From positions 528,001-592,000 of the forward strand of contig VIIQ02000028.1 of NCBI GenBank assembly GCA_007449985.2: 64,000 nt of DNA, read 5' to 3'. Every line of letters starts with the position of its first letter. The first letter of the stretch is position 1. This stretch comes from Desmodesmus armatus. Lineage: Eukaryota; Chlorophyta; Chlorophyceae; Sphaeropleales; Scenedesmaceae. The translations under genes were made by a program, and so were the position numbers. This document shows, in pieces, positions 23,437 to 35,179 of this stretch. The notes under the pieces are model-generated. The model was not told the origin of the DNA, did no database searches, and saw only the letters and a program-made list of their open reading frames with translations.

Positions 23437-25936
23437 ATGGTGGCAGCACCTGCTTCTGGTCAAGACAAGGCAAAGTGCGTACAGTACTCATGTGTATACA
23501 TGTCCACTTGAAGTCAGCGATACAGTGTGATAAGATACATGCCACCCTGACACAGGCAGCGTATCAGGGCCTTGGACTTGATCCAGAGGCTCACGGCCCC
23601 AGCAAACACAGTGAGTGGGATCCCGAGCTGATGTGGTGTGCCACCCTCAACACTACATATTGTGCATCATGCAGATGCACATGTACAAATTGCTGCAGAG
23701 GGAGGCCCAGAAGACGAAATGGATCATCGACTTGGTGATGAAGGTGGATGAGCAGTACAAGCAGGATGTGGCTGCACAGCAGCAGCAAATTGTGAGCGGC
23801 CCAGACATCACATAGCACCTGCGTGCAGCACTTGCCCAGCTTGTGGGAAAGTGCTGTTATGGCAGTCAGGGTCTTACCCCATATTACACCATACTGAAAG
23901 CCAGCAGTGCTTGCTGTGTCGCAACAGGCACGGGCAATCAAGTGCATCATCGCTCTCTCTGTTGCTGCCATCTTGCTGTCACAGGCCGACCTGCAGCAGC
24001 AGCTTGCGGCGTTGCAGGAGCAGAGCAGCAGCAATATACAGCAGCTAAGCAGCCAGGTGAGACCCAACACAGCCGTTGTACTGGCCGTCAGCACGGCCTG
24101 CTATCACTGTAAAAAGAAGCAGTGTTGATGAGCAGGGACATGCTGTTGTATGTTGCAGCAGTTCTTCACGCCACAAAACAGCAGACAGCCAGTGGGCTGA
24201 CCTGTTGAAACTGTACTGGGCTCACAAGCAGCACTACGGCATGCAGTTGCTGCTGATGGAGGCATCAGAAACCGTGACCCTGCACTCTCCTGCCAGGAGT
24301 GTGCAGCGTCACGGTCCGACCATGGCATGAAGGGCTGTTGACACAGTGTGTCAGCAGCCTTCATGCGCCATTTACCAAGGACAGTACCCGGCTACTAGCC
24401 AGGCTCTACCTGACAAGGTGTGAACACTGTCATGCATACAATAAGCTTTCTGAGCTTGGCAGCAGCAGTTCTTTATTGAAGCAGCAGCTGCTGTGTTGTG
24501 TGCTGCCCACACACTTGCAGGTGCAGTCGCTGCGGTCCATGGTGAGGGACCAGCAGCTTGCACTGGACAGCACGTCCTATGCGCTGCAGACAGCAGAGGT
24601 ATGTGGGAGCCCAATGGCACTTGTTGATGCCTGTACTGAATACAGTGCCTTGAGTGTCCGGCTCAGCAGCAGTAAAGCCGTGCAACATGTGAATATCTCA
24701 GTTTAATCACGGAAGCCACAGCAGACAGCTGCATCTGCCCACTACAGCAATACTTATCAGCACGCGTCAGAAAGAATATGCCCTGCATATTGCAGGCTGG
24801 TGTCAGACATGGTGGAAGCCTTTCCTTTGCCCCTTGTGTCAGTCATGTCCTTGTTGTTTTCTCCCCTAAAGTTTCATGGTCATGCTGTCTTGCAGGTGCA
24901 GTACACCAACATGCAGGAGTCACTCCGCTGTGCTGAGGACGCAGCAGCAGTAGCTACGTCAGAGTGTGCTGGGCTGGTCCAGGTAGTGCAGACGTTGATC
25001 AACCAGGAGGCCCGGGTGCGCAGCTCACAGGCACACAGGGCACATGAGCTGCGCGAGGCACTGCAGCAGACGCATGCTGCACTCAGGAGGGCTGCTGACA
25101 AGGATAGAGGCAAGCAGGATGAGGTGGGTGGGACTGCCTGGCAGTGGCATTGAGCCTGGTATGCTGGTCGTCCGTGTGCGTGCTGCGGAAGATGTGGTGG
25201 GGCTGTGGTAGCATGATGTTGTCATGGTGTTGTGGGGTGTTCGAGGCCTAATTGGGCTGATGCGCAACAGATGCCATCAACTCTTGCCTGAAAGATGCAG
25301 CCGTTGACCTGTTCAAGCAGCACAAGAGTGTTGACCCCAGCAGCTGCGGGCAACCGCTGCCTGTTGTGCAAACCAAAACAGTACAACCACAACAAGCCGA
25401 TGATGAATCAGCTAGGCTTTCAAACAACGTGCAGCTGTGTGCCGTATCGTCTCAGCCGACACACTGAGCGGGAAAGTGTTGGCATGTGCTGTGCCTTGCA
25501 GCGTGAGGTTCGCCTGCATGAGCGTGAGCAGTCCCTGATGGCTGAGCGCACTGCGCTGCTGGAGCAGCAGTCCATCCATGCAGCACGTGATGAGGCACTG
25601 GAGACCCTGCAGCTCAAGTACCACCTGGCTGTGTGCAAGCTCAAGGAGTGAGTGACTCACTCACTTAGTGACTGAACCCCTTGTGGCTAGCAATGTGACT
25701 GTGAAGGTGGTTTGTGACAAGGTGCGCAGTGCCAATCAAAATACATGGGGTGGGTCTATTGCACTTGCAGTGCTGCCCAATCACTGGCTGAGACGGCTGT
25801 GTTCTGTTGGTTGCTCTCCTGCAGGATGTTGAGGAGTGCCTCTCAACAGGCAGACTGTGCAGCTGCTGCACTTGCTTCGGGGACAAGCCACTTGCCAGAC
25901 AGGGATGCAGGGCACCCAGCAAAACCCCAGGCGTAG
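23437..25936 (+). CDS. Unrecognised coiled-coil protein with a hydrophobic segment
   Basis: I do not recognise the family. Nine GT-AG exons were checked for phase, of which eight are used: 23437-23474, 23556-23610, 23675-23791, 23928-24056, 24521-24598, 24896-25123, 25502-25647 and 25825-25936, for 300 residues. The start ATG gives MVAAPASGQDKAKQRIRALD. Residues about 70-85 are hydrophobic (IKCIIALSVAAILL), possibly one membrane helix or a buried coil. From there to about residue 255 the protein is Gln/Glu/Ala-rich with heptad-like spacing (DLQQQLAALQEQ, LREALQQTHAALRRAADKD, HEREQSLMAERTALLEQQ). The tail is Ala-rich and ends KPQA. A possible extra exon near 24158-24195 breaks phase and was left out. 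A stop directly after exon 7 at 25649 is an alternative end; the spliced version was preferred because GAGTGAGT contains a good donor. The gene converges on NDUFS5. Confidence 0.72.
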
Positions 25937-26648
25937 CAGCGACATCATCTTGTGTATCTTGGTGGCACTTGCGCACGACCCGTGGTGCTGCACTGTCAGT
26001 GGAGTTTTGTCAAGGCTGCCAGCACACGGCTGGTGCTCACAGGGTGCGGCACGTGTAAAATCGAATTGCTGCCAGGTGGCACTGATGCAGAGTTGCTCTG
26101 CTGATTGCAAGAGTTGCTGGTCGGTGATTGCTTGACAACATTGAAACCAATGGCCCAGGTCACCTAGTAACATGGCCATGTGCACACAGCACTGAACAAA
26201 CAGCTGTGCACGATGCGTCAAAGCTTGCTCAGCAAAGCTAGGGACCAAAAGTCACATACTGCCATCTACTGGCGATCAAACACACTACTGAATGGTGTGA
26301 CCAAAGCCACTGACCACCACTGCAGCACACACTTCAACTGCTGCCAAACTGACATCAACGTGTTTCGATGCGCACGCTCTCAAGCAAGTGCCACCACACC
26401 AAGTCTGCCACCACACCTGCTGTATCCAGCCAGTGCAATCGCCAGCGACTCTCGTCGCGGCTTGCAGCTACATCTGCCCTTCAGCTCTGATGCTGATGCT
26501 GAGACAACTTGCTGCTGGCACGGTCATGCTTTGATGCACATAGGGTGTGCCAGGATGTCAGGACTTTACCCATGACAGCTGCACTGTGTGAAGAGTGCCT
26601 GCTGTGCCACCTGCTGCTTTGCTGAACAGCTGCCTACCAGACCAGGCT
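25937..26648. other. Gap between convergent coiled-coil gene and NDUFS5
   Basis: No supported coding or RNA gene. It should contain the 3' untranslated regions of both flanking genes. A plus-strand TGTAA lies 118 bases after the upstream stop. Confidence 0.55.
26054..26058 (+). terminator. TGTAA polyadenylation signal, coiled-coil gene
   Basis: TGTAA is the established poly(A) signal of chlorophyte algae. This copy is on the sense strand, 118 bases past the stop at 25936. Position fits, but a pentamer also arises by chance. Confidence 0.45.
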
Positions 26649-27307
26649 CTAGTGGTGCTTGGGCTCTGCCTTAGCTGCCGCCTCCTGCTTTTTTGCCTCA
26701 GCTGCAATCTGCAGCTGCCTCTCATACTGCAAGGCAGGGAAACCAGCAGCACAGGTTGGGCAAAATTGTCACTATCAGCCAGACTGTCTGAGACAGCAGC
26801 CAAACCTCAGTCAGGCTCCACGTGCGCTGCAGTCAACTGACTCATGCGATCATCTGACCTGACCATCTGTGCTATCATGTTCCATAGGGCACAAATTGGG
26901 GTCACTGATACTCACATATTTGCGGTGGTGCAAGCACTCCATGTAATCTTCTACCAGCGCCTGGCATGTAGAAGGGGTCTCAAAGTTCTCGTGCATGCAC
27001 TGCAAGCCCACCGACACAAGGGAAGGCAGACACACACGCTGTGGGTGAGCAGCAGCAGCTACAGCAGCAGCGACGCGCCACCTGCAGAACGCACATGAAT
27101 GCACCTTTCAGCCATACAGGGGCCTAACATGCTTGCAGACGCACTCATTGAGATGACATACCTCTTGGAAATCCATCCAGAAGTTGTAACATCTGCAATC
27201 ACCCACAGTAGCCCTGTCAGATCACTGTTGGAGCTCCCTGCTGGAAAGCAGCAGCTGGACTTCCCACCTCACCTGGAGGGACCGCCACGAATTCCCATAA
27301 ACACCAT
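26649..27307 (-). CDS. NDUFS5: NDUFS5-type subunit of mitochondrial complex I
   Basis: This is the 15 kDa accessory subunit of NADH:ubiquinone oxidoreductase, placed on the intermembrane-space side and imported through the Mia40 disulfide relay. Four exons in phase, 27273-27307, 27162-27192, 26916-26999 and 26649-26726, give 75 residues. The first two exons are only 35 and 31 bases. Four cysteines form twin CX9C motifs: C13-x9-C23 and C34-x9-C44. The sequence RCYNFWMDFQEC matches the plant RCYDFWMDFSEC, and DYMECLHHRKYYERQL matches the conserved DYLECLHH block. The C-terminus is a charged helix rich in Lys, Glu and Ala. Plant homologues are slightly longer. The start ATG is the first in frame and gives the usual short N-termin before the first CX9C. 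The gene lies head to tail behind NUP133 on the minus strand reading direction. Confidence 0.95.
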
Positions 27308-27678
27308 TTTGTCTTCGATACGCTGTACACACTAGCGAACGCTGAACGAGGTGGATTGAGAGGGCGAAGCAGTGCCCTCTTCTCTACAGCTCTCTGACAG
27401 GCACAGGAAGAGATCTGCCCTTTTTTGTGTCGATTTCAGTAACCGCAACGACTGTGCTGCGGCGACACCGCGCCCCAATGCGATTGGGGTGCTACTGCTC
27501 CTGTTGTTGGACCAGCCTGGACAGCAACAACTGGCGTGGCTTCCTGGTGCAACGGCAGAAGTGAGGGTGATGCTGTTGAAAGTAGTACATCATTGGCTTG
27601 TCCAAGTTGCAGTTGGCTGCTGGATCTATTAAACACTTTCAGAGTGACAGGTTTGACTGCAGTACCTGCACCTGCCAA

Positions 27679-27723
27679 TGTGGCACCCAACAAACCGCCA
27701 GTGTGGCACCCAACACACCGTCA
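27679..27723. repeat. Two-copy 23-base tandem repeat
   Basis: Two near-identical units beginning TGTGGCACCCAACA sit head to tail with period 23, at 27679-27700 and 27702-27723, differing at two positions. They lie in the presumed NUP133 3' flank. Confidence 0.8.
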
Positions 27724-27724
27724 G

Positions 27725-27729
27725 TTACA
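27725..27729 (-). terminator. TGTAA polyadenylation signal, NUP133
   Basis: On the minus strand TGTAA occurs 71 bases past the NUP133 stop at 27800, a typical distance for green algae. Confidence 0.55.
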
Positions 27730-27799
27730 CACGTTGCACCAGGCCACATTCACTCCTGACTGTGCCATCCAAAAGTACTGATTGCATGCTGCTAACGCC

Positions 27800-30700
27800 T
27801 CATTGAGTTTCCAGTGCAGCTGCAGCTGCCTTGACGACCTGTTCAAACACATCAAGCTGGTGAGCATCCTGCACCTGACTCTGCAGCTGGTTGACAACCG
27901 CCTCCAACTCGTCTCGCGGAACCACAGCTGCCTGCACAGCATGGACAGCAGGGATACGCAGTTTTCAACAACCAGGTGTAGACTCTTGCAAAAGGCACAC
28001 TGCCAAATGCAAGCCCAAGTAAAACCCCATGTCACATTTTCTGCGTAACACAAACTGCTGTTAGTACAAATGCTTGTGTTTGCATCTGCGCCCCCTTCCC
28101 TCTCTCCATCCCCGCCCCCACCTCCTGGTGAGGAGACAGCAGCGGCACGTGAGCAGCAGGCCATCCCACAGCATGCACAATCATGCCTACAGACTGAATG
28201 AAGCATGACTACACACTGAATGACGATGACGAAGTATCTGACGAGTGCAGATCATGTGTCAACACTCACCGACACTGCCGCAGCAATGCGCAGGGCGCTC
28301 CCTGCAGCCAGGAACGCTTGGAACAGCGCACAGTTCTTGATAGCTGCCTCATATGCGTCCGACTGCCAGCCCCCCTGAGCCACTGCCGCCCTCTCCTGGG
28401 CCAACTCCTGCAGGGGTGTCCGCCGCAGCACTGCAAGCCAGCTGCTCTGCCACAGCTCCCTGTGCAGTAATGGGGGAAGAACATGTTACACGCAGACACA
28501 TTCATCACACATCAATGGCACTGCCTGCCAGGGTTGAACCGGATGAAAATGGTACCCGGTATATGTGCAGTGTTGCATGAGCAACAACAACAACACAACT
28601 CGTTCACACCATCGTGATGTACGTGTTCAACACATTTTTGGAGACTAGCCTGTCACCATCATGGGTGGTCAGCATGATACCTGCTGGATGCTTCTCATGG
28701 GTCAGCACACCATAACCCTGCACGCTGTCAAGGGCGGCATATGCAAATGCAACACGACCTGCCATGCGCTCAGGTGCTGCTAGATGCAAGCATGTACGGC
28801 TGGGCAGTGCTTCAAGCACCATGCCTGGTTGATACAATCAACCAGACCTACCCAACTCCAGCCCCTGAGCGAGCACCCACCTATAGCTGTCTGTCTGCTT
28901 GTTGCTGGCCTCCAACGCCAGCGCCTCCACAGCAGCAACAGCAGCCCCCGCACCCCGCAGGCCCCCAAAGCCCTGGTCTGCACCCGCTGCCACAGCCTCG
29001 GCCTGTGCTGCCGCCTTGAGCGCCCTAGCCGCAAGCTCCTCAGCCAGCATGGGCTGTGTGCTGAGCCTCCCAGGCATCAGATCCTCCTGCAGCTCCAGCT
29101 GCCGCAGCTTGGCACTGGCCACAGCAAGGGCCTGCTGACTACCTCCCTGTGCTGACCCCGCCGCCTTCACAGACAGCTTGCTGAGGGCCCAGAAGCGCTG
29201 AGCGCTGCCTGATGTTGCTGCGGCAGCTGCTTTGCTGAGGCTGCTGGTGGCGGCTGCATATTGCCGAGCCTGTACTTGGCTCATCCACAGCAGGTGGGGG
29301 CAGTCTGCGAGGTAGGTCTGCAGCTGGAGGGTGAAGCCCTCACGCCCAAGCTGCAGCAGCTCAACCACACGGTTGTCCTGGTGCCACCTGTGCAAAATTA
29401 TGATACAGCAGCCAGACCATGTCGGTCACCATATGCACGGACAGGTAGGTGACCCCAGGTGAAGCTGGGGGCTGTGTTGGTCTACTCGTTTGTGAAAAAG
29501 TGGCTAGAAAAGCCATGTTTGGACCCAGGCCTCGCAGCCAGGGTGGCATTGGCGGCTGATGCTGCAGGGATGCTTTGTGTGACAAGAAGGTCCCTTCCTG
29601 CTTCAACCGAGAGCAGCAAGACTCCAACAACTTCACAAAAAGCAATGTCAGGCCTGCCATAAACCACCCGTGCAAACTGCAGCAAGCTGCCTTCAGTGCA
29701 TCTGCTGGTGCCAGAACATATGCTGGGGAAGTTGCCAGACTTGCTGTGTGTTACACCCTTGCATGCAGGCAGCTTGTCAACGCTTGTTGTGTACATATCC
29801 ACATACCTCTCCATGACGAATCGTGTGAAGCTGTCAGATGGCAGTGGTGGTCCAGATGCTGCACACTCCCAGCGCATCTGCTGCTGCAGTTGGTCTTCCA
29901 GCACAGGGTTTATGTCTTGCATCACCTCACATGCAGCAAACAGCAGCTCCCAACACCTGCAGCAGCAGCAGAGGTGGCCAACCGCCATGAAGCTTGCAGC
30001 GGATAGACTGATGTAGCATGCACACGGCATGTCGCTGTCTTGCAGGCACGGCATGCAGTGTGTGCTGAACCTCCAGCTTCCCTCTCATGCAGGCAGGGCT
30101 GGCACCGCAGCAGTGACACTCAACACGTTGGTGGACGTCAGCTCCATCACAGCTGCAGGACCACTGGCAGTTCAGGGGGCGGAAGGGGGTACTCGCTTGA
30201 ATACATCCCTTCTAGCCACCCACACGGTGCAGATATCAAACCCTACTCCAGACCCAGCCACCCACCTGTGTGTCTGTGCCAGTGCCTGCAGGCGCCACAC
30301 GAGAGTCTCCTTGAGGCCTGGCAGCAGTGTCAGCACGTCATTGTCACTGCTTGGCAGGGCGTCTGAAGACACGTCCAGCACACCCCTGGACCTGCAGGCA
30401 GCACAAGTCACCTTGGTCAACATGACAGACTCACCACAAAGATTGGATGCTGCCTGTTCGTCAGCCTCCATAAGCGATAGCATGTGTGGGACAGGAAGAA
30501 GACTTGGGCCTATGCAGAAGAGTGCAAGACTGCTGTATGTCTATGTAGATGAGTCTGGTCAGCAGGTGAAAGGCTGACTCAGCCCTGAGGGATGCACGGT
30601 CCATGCTGCCATGCATACCAATTGAGTTGGCAGATACATGCTGCTGCGCTGGTTGCAGGACATTGCTGCTTGGGCTCCTCAGGAGTGTATGATACACCAC

Positions 30701-33700
30701 AGGCCACTAGTAGTACTACACTAGATCTCAAACTGGTTTGAGGTTCTCCCCCCAGACCTCAGCCAACATCAGTGCTACCCCAGCAGCAGCACACAGCCCC
30801 CTCACCTCAGCACAGGCAGCTCCACCTTGGCCAGGTGTAGCAGCTGCTGTCCATGCCTCCAGGGAAGCTCCTGGTAGGCCACCACCATGTCTGCTGCAGG
30901 GTCACTGGCATCATTCAGTGTGGCCTGCAGGGCCTCCAGCAGGTGTGACAGGGCTGGCAGGTGCGCCTGGTGCGCCAGCTGCTGCTGCTGAGACAGCTCA
31001 GACAGGTTGGGCAGCACTAGCAGGCAGGCCTGGAACAAGGCGCACATGCAGGCAGGCAGGCGGGCGGGCGGGTAGGCAGGCAGCACAGCAAAGATGGGCC
31101 AGAGCTTGTGACGCCAGGCTTGCAGCATGTCTTGATGTCTGATACCTCATGTACAAAGCAAACCTGACACAGCTTTGTTATGTAGGTGCTGGCAAAACCC
31201 ACACTTGGTGGGCCCACCCACCCCAACATTATCCAGGACCACAACAGGGGCCACATGGCCTGCCCACCCAACCAGTTGACTGATAATTGAAAGCCCTCAG
31301 AACTTTCGAAAGTGTCGAAGGATATCATTCGTCAGTTAAGTGGTTGGGTGGGCAGGCCGTGTGGCACCTGTTTGGACAGCTGTTGTAAAAATTTGAAAGG
31401 CTGTGCAGGTAGGCATGCATTTTTTACATATGTCCCAACTCACCTCAGCTAGCTCAGCCCAGGCAGCCCGTGGCCCCTCCCCAGCAAGCCACCCGGGGCC
31501 TGCTGCCTCCGCTGCTGTGACCTCGTTGTATGCTGTCTGCTTCAGCTCTTGGTGCATGCGCTCAGCAGCATCCGCTGCAGCCACCAGCAGCCCACACAGG
31601 CCCAGCAGCTGGTGCAGCAGGTCCTGCAGGCCAGCAGACTGACCGCCCCCAGCTGCATGTTGCCTGTGAGAGTGGCACCAACAAAGCACGAGACACACAA
31701 GTCCCGGACGTTGAATTTTGATAGCACTCATGTCGAGGATCAATACGCGAGTGTAGCGATACATGCCGTTGCTACGCGCAAAGTGGCACGACCTTGTCAC
31801 AACAGCCGCCAAAACAGGGTCCGCAGCCAGGTGGGTTGCTGTGCGGCTTGGCTGCATCAGCCGCACTGTTGATGCAAAAGCCACTGAACTGCTGCCAGCA
31901 CAACTCTTCTCACACCAAAGATGATCTCACACCAACGCAAGCCATCTATCAGGGTGGGGCTAGCATGCAGTGCGGCCATGTTTGGCCACGCCCACCTGAT
32001 GCCGCCTGCATGAGCACTGACAGCTTGGAACAGTGCTGGCAAGCTGACTGTGGGCCGGCCGAAAAAGACTTCAGGCAGCTGCTCTGCTGCTGCTGGAGCT
32101 CCTGCTCCTGCAGCGGCAAGGCTGCCAGCCGCCTCGATTGCTCGCTGGGATGCTTGCCGCTGCAGCCGCTCCCTCATCACTGCAAACAGCCGCACACACA
32201 CGGAATTTCCAGGACTGCATGTACCCCAAGCATTACTTCAAGCACCACGCTCAGTTGTCCTGCTGACCTGCCAAGATTTCAACCCAGACGCACCTCACAA
32301 AGTCAGCCCTCTGCTACAAGAGGAAGCTTTCAAAGGGTGCAGGCAGCAGCATTCAATAGATGCAGGCAGCAAACTGACCAAACCATCTGGACTGCACTGC
32401 CACTACACCAGGCCAGATCTGATGTGTGCAGGAATGACCGCTAGGGCCCTAGCAAAACCCAGCAGGAAGTAGCCAATCACCTTGCGATGCGCCTTCTTGG
32501 TCAGGTGGCGCTGCTTCAGTCGTGCACTGGTACTCCAGCACCCGCGCAGCTGCAGCCAGCATCTGAGCATGCTCAAACAGAGTTGCCAGCACGCTTGGAG
32601 GCAGCCGCTGTAGCACGCCACCGTAATGCAGGGCTGTGAGGTACAGGCTGTGGCGGGCCTGCTTGCCTGACAGCATGGCTTGGAGGGAGGCCATGCCCAC
32701 AGCACCTGAAGCAAACCCGGGAACATGTGAGATGAGGAGTGGACAGCAGCAGTGGTGATGTCGGTGCTGGATGCTGCACTGTGCTATGCAGGCAGCTACA
32801 TATGCGGGAGAAAGCACAACACAATGACAACAGCAAGATGAGCTATTGGCTTCTTGGGTATGCACACATGCCAAACTCCCATGGTGTTCCCTCTGTGGCG
32901 GCGAAGCTTGGCATCGGGAACCGACACCACAATGTGCATGCAGGTTCAGCAGGAATTTGTGTCAATTTGAAGACAATGGCTTCAAAAGCTTACCAGCCCG
33001 TGGCAGGCTGTCCACAATGCTGCTGCTTGTGTGCATCAGCACAGCCCTGCCCTCAGCAGAGTCCAACATGCCTAGATCTGACAGGCATGAGGCAAGTCCA
33101 GTGGCAAGTTCCCTGGGGTTGCAGGACAAACACACGGCATGTAAGAGGAGCAACCTATGATTTCAGCAAGCCGCCCAACTTAGCGGCAGCTCAGAAAACA
33201 AATGAGAGGTTGGCACTGCTGCAGGCGACAGCCCTAAGGCAGCAAGAGGTTTTGTAAGCAGCTATCGCCCGCCCTGTTACTCATCACTGGCTGTTCGATG
33301 GGGTCAGATGTCACTCCAGAGGGGGGGCTACTGTAACCAAGTGACCAAAAGCAAGCGCGGAAAAACATATGCACAAGTGTTGATAGGACTTCGCTTCCCT
33401 GGCTTACTGGCCAGCCCAGTGCCAAGTCTCGAACATATGTTTGCCTACAGCCGAACCGTACTGTACTGCACCACGGCATCACAGCCTGACCTCACCTGTA
33501 CTGGCAACCTGCTGAGTACTCCTGCTGCATCATGCCCACCACCCTTTCAAGCAGTGCCTTGGCGGCATCTGCATAGGGCACACAACAGCACCAACACAAC
33601 AGCATGTTGAGCAGCACAAGGGGGTAGACGTGTCCACAGCATGACCCACACTCCCTCGACAGCTTCAGAGAGTGCTCCAGTCCTTTCTCCTCCAAAGGCA

Positions 33701-35179
33701 ACAAAGGAATTACGACTGGTGCACCGGGTTATCTACCTCAACAACTACTCTACATCCAAGAAGTGCCCCAAGGTAAATATCTGCCCTGCAAGCGCGCCCA
33801 GCTGCCTCCCTGGTGTGTGCACCCCCCTTACCGATGGGGTGCTGCGGCTCCAGGTGCCTGCAGCTCTGTGCAGTGAACTCCAGCACGCCAAACACCTTGT
33901 TCAGCACCTGCCAGTTGCTGCTGTAGCCACTGCAGGAGATGGTCAGGTTGTCATCGCTGCTGCTGAGCACCTTGGGCAGCCCCTCCTGCGTGCGCAGCCA
34001 CTCCACCATCACCCCGTTAGGTGCCAGCAGCAGGCAGCTCGGCTCCCCAGCATGTGCCAGCAGCTGCCAGCCACACATTGCCTTCTTAGGAGAGGGCATG
34101 GCTGCTGCTGTAGGGATGGCTTGGCTGAGCAGCAGTCGAGGCCCTTTGTGAGGGCCATCCTCTAGGGTGAAGGCAGAGCAGGTGTGCTGGAACATCGTGG
34201 CTGAATCAGCTGCCAGGCTGGCGCTCCACACATATATAACCTCTTTTGAGGGGCGTGCTGAGGCGCTGCTGCTGCTGTCCTGCCCTGCATGGGATGTGCT
34301 GGGGTGCTGCTGCTGTGCTGGGGCTGCGCTGGCAGCAAAGCTGAGCACCCTGTGGTCCACAGCCCGCAGCCTTCCCAGCACAGCTGCGTAGACATCCAGA
34401 GACCACAGCAGCTGCTCTGTGCTCTGCTTGCCGCTCAGCGTACCCAGCAGCCAGCAGTCCAGTGCATCTGCTGTCAGCACCAGAAGCTTCCAACGGCTGC
34501 TGTCCACCTGCATGAGCTGTAACTGCACAGCCGCTGCTGTGCTGGGGCTGGTGCGCAAGTGTGGGGTGCCTTCAAGCAGCTGATAGTCCACTGCTACTTT
34601 CTTGGCAGTGCCCATAGCAGCACCTAGCATCTGCCACATGCTGCCCTGAGAGCTGCTGCCGCCGCCTGGCTGGTAGAACTGCCGGGGGAAGATGCCGCTC
34701 TGGCTGCCGTGGTACAGGTGCAGGGACCCATCCGAGGTTGCTATGACCGCCAGGAACCCTGGACTGGCTGTTGCTGCTGCTGGGGTGGCTGCCAAGGCCC
34801 GAATGACGCTGCTGCTGTCTGTGTCGCTGGTGGCAACTTGCTGCATGTAGGGGTCGCCACCAAAAGTGGCGTCCAGCCAGACGTACAGCAGGCCGCCGCC
34901 TGTGCACATGACCACTGTCAATGCTGAAGACTGCTGCTGTGAGACCACCTCCACGAATGCTGTGCCTGTTGGGGGCTCAGGGAGGCTCAGGCGGCGCACT
35001 GTGGCAGCACCACCGTCCTCTGCCTTCCAGACCAGCAGGCTCTGGCGGTGCAGCACCCAGGCATGGCTTGGCTGCCCCCTGCTGGGCGCGCTGAAGCCAC
35101 AGGCAGCTGCATCTGCTATGCTATCCCTCACAGAAACCGGCAGCAAGTGCAGCTGCTGCAACATATCTGCCCGCAGCAT
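27800..35179 (-). CDS. NUP133: Nucleoporin NUP133
   Basis: NUP133 is a scaffold subunit of the Y-shaped NUP107-160 complex of the nuclear pore. Twelve exons keep phase: 33832-35179, 33496-33568, 32994-33112, 32481-32705, 31996-32179, 31444-31663, 30806-31029, 30266-30391, 29807-29956, 28881-29387, 28270-28459 and 27800-27931. The product is 1,165 residues, close to human NUP133 (1,156). Exon 1 alone encodes the N-terminal beta-propeller (HAWVLHRQSLLVWKAEDG, GGLLYVWLDATFGG, GFLAVIATSDGSLHLYHG, and a gate-like GYSSNWQVLNKVFGVLEF). The rest is an alpha-solenoid, with RHSLYLTALHYGGVLQRLP and, near the end, LADCPHLLWMSQVQARQY followed by WQSDAYEAAIKNCALFQAFL, matching the C-terminal domain that binds NUP107. 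The start at 35179 is the first in-frame ATG. Ala-rich inserts inflate exon 28881-29387. An intron carries a foldback element. Identity rests on domain order and a few conserved blocks. Confidence 0.9.
31244..31372. mobile_element. MITE-like foldback inside a NUP133 intron
   Basis: Two inverted arms of about 40 bases, near 31244-31284 and 31331-31372, flank a core of about 45 bases. The inner 18 bases of the arms (GGCCTGCCCACCCAACCA and its complement) are a perfect match, and outer and inner parts match partly. The core contains the palindrome ACTTTCGAAAGT. Size, terminal inverted repeats and lack of coding potential fit a non-autonomous DNA element. No clear target-site duplication was found. 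Confidence 0.6.

Larger units (their letters stand above)
27308..27799. other. Gap between NUP133 stop and NDUFS5 start
   Basis: Both flanking genes are on the minus strand, with NUP133 upstream of NDUFS5 in transcription order. This 492-base stretch therefore holds the NUP133 3' end and the NDUFS5 promoter. It includes a TGTAA signal and a short tandem duplication listed separately. Confidence 0.55.

Noticed and set aside
24158..24305. Plus-strand segment reading ADLLKLYWAHKQHYGMQLLL as an extra exon of the coiled-coil gene
   Set aside because: It needs a phase the neighbouring exons do not supply, and joining 24056 directly to 24521 keeps both phase and coiled-coil pattern.
28604..28837. 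Minus-strand open frame APERMAGRVAFAYAALDSVQGY as a NUP133 exon
   Set aside because: Its acceptor phase does not match exon 28881-29387, while exon 28270-28459 does and carries the conserved C-terminal block.
29395..29480. Minus-strand segment VTYLSVHMVTDMVWLLYHNF as a NUP133 exon
   Set aside because: Exon 29807-29956 joins exon 28881-29387 directly in phase, giving FVMERWHQDNRVVELLQLG, so the segment is intron.
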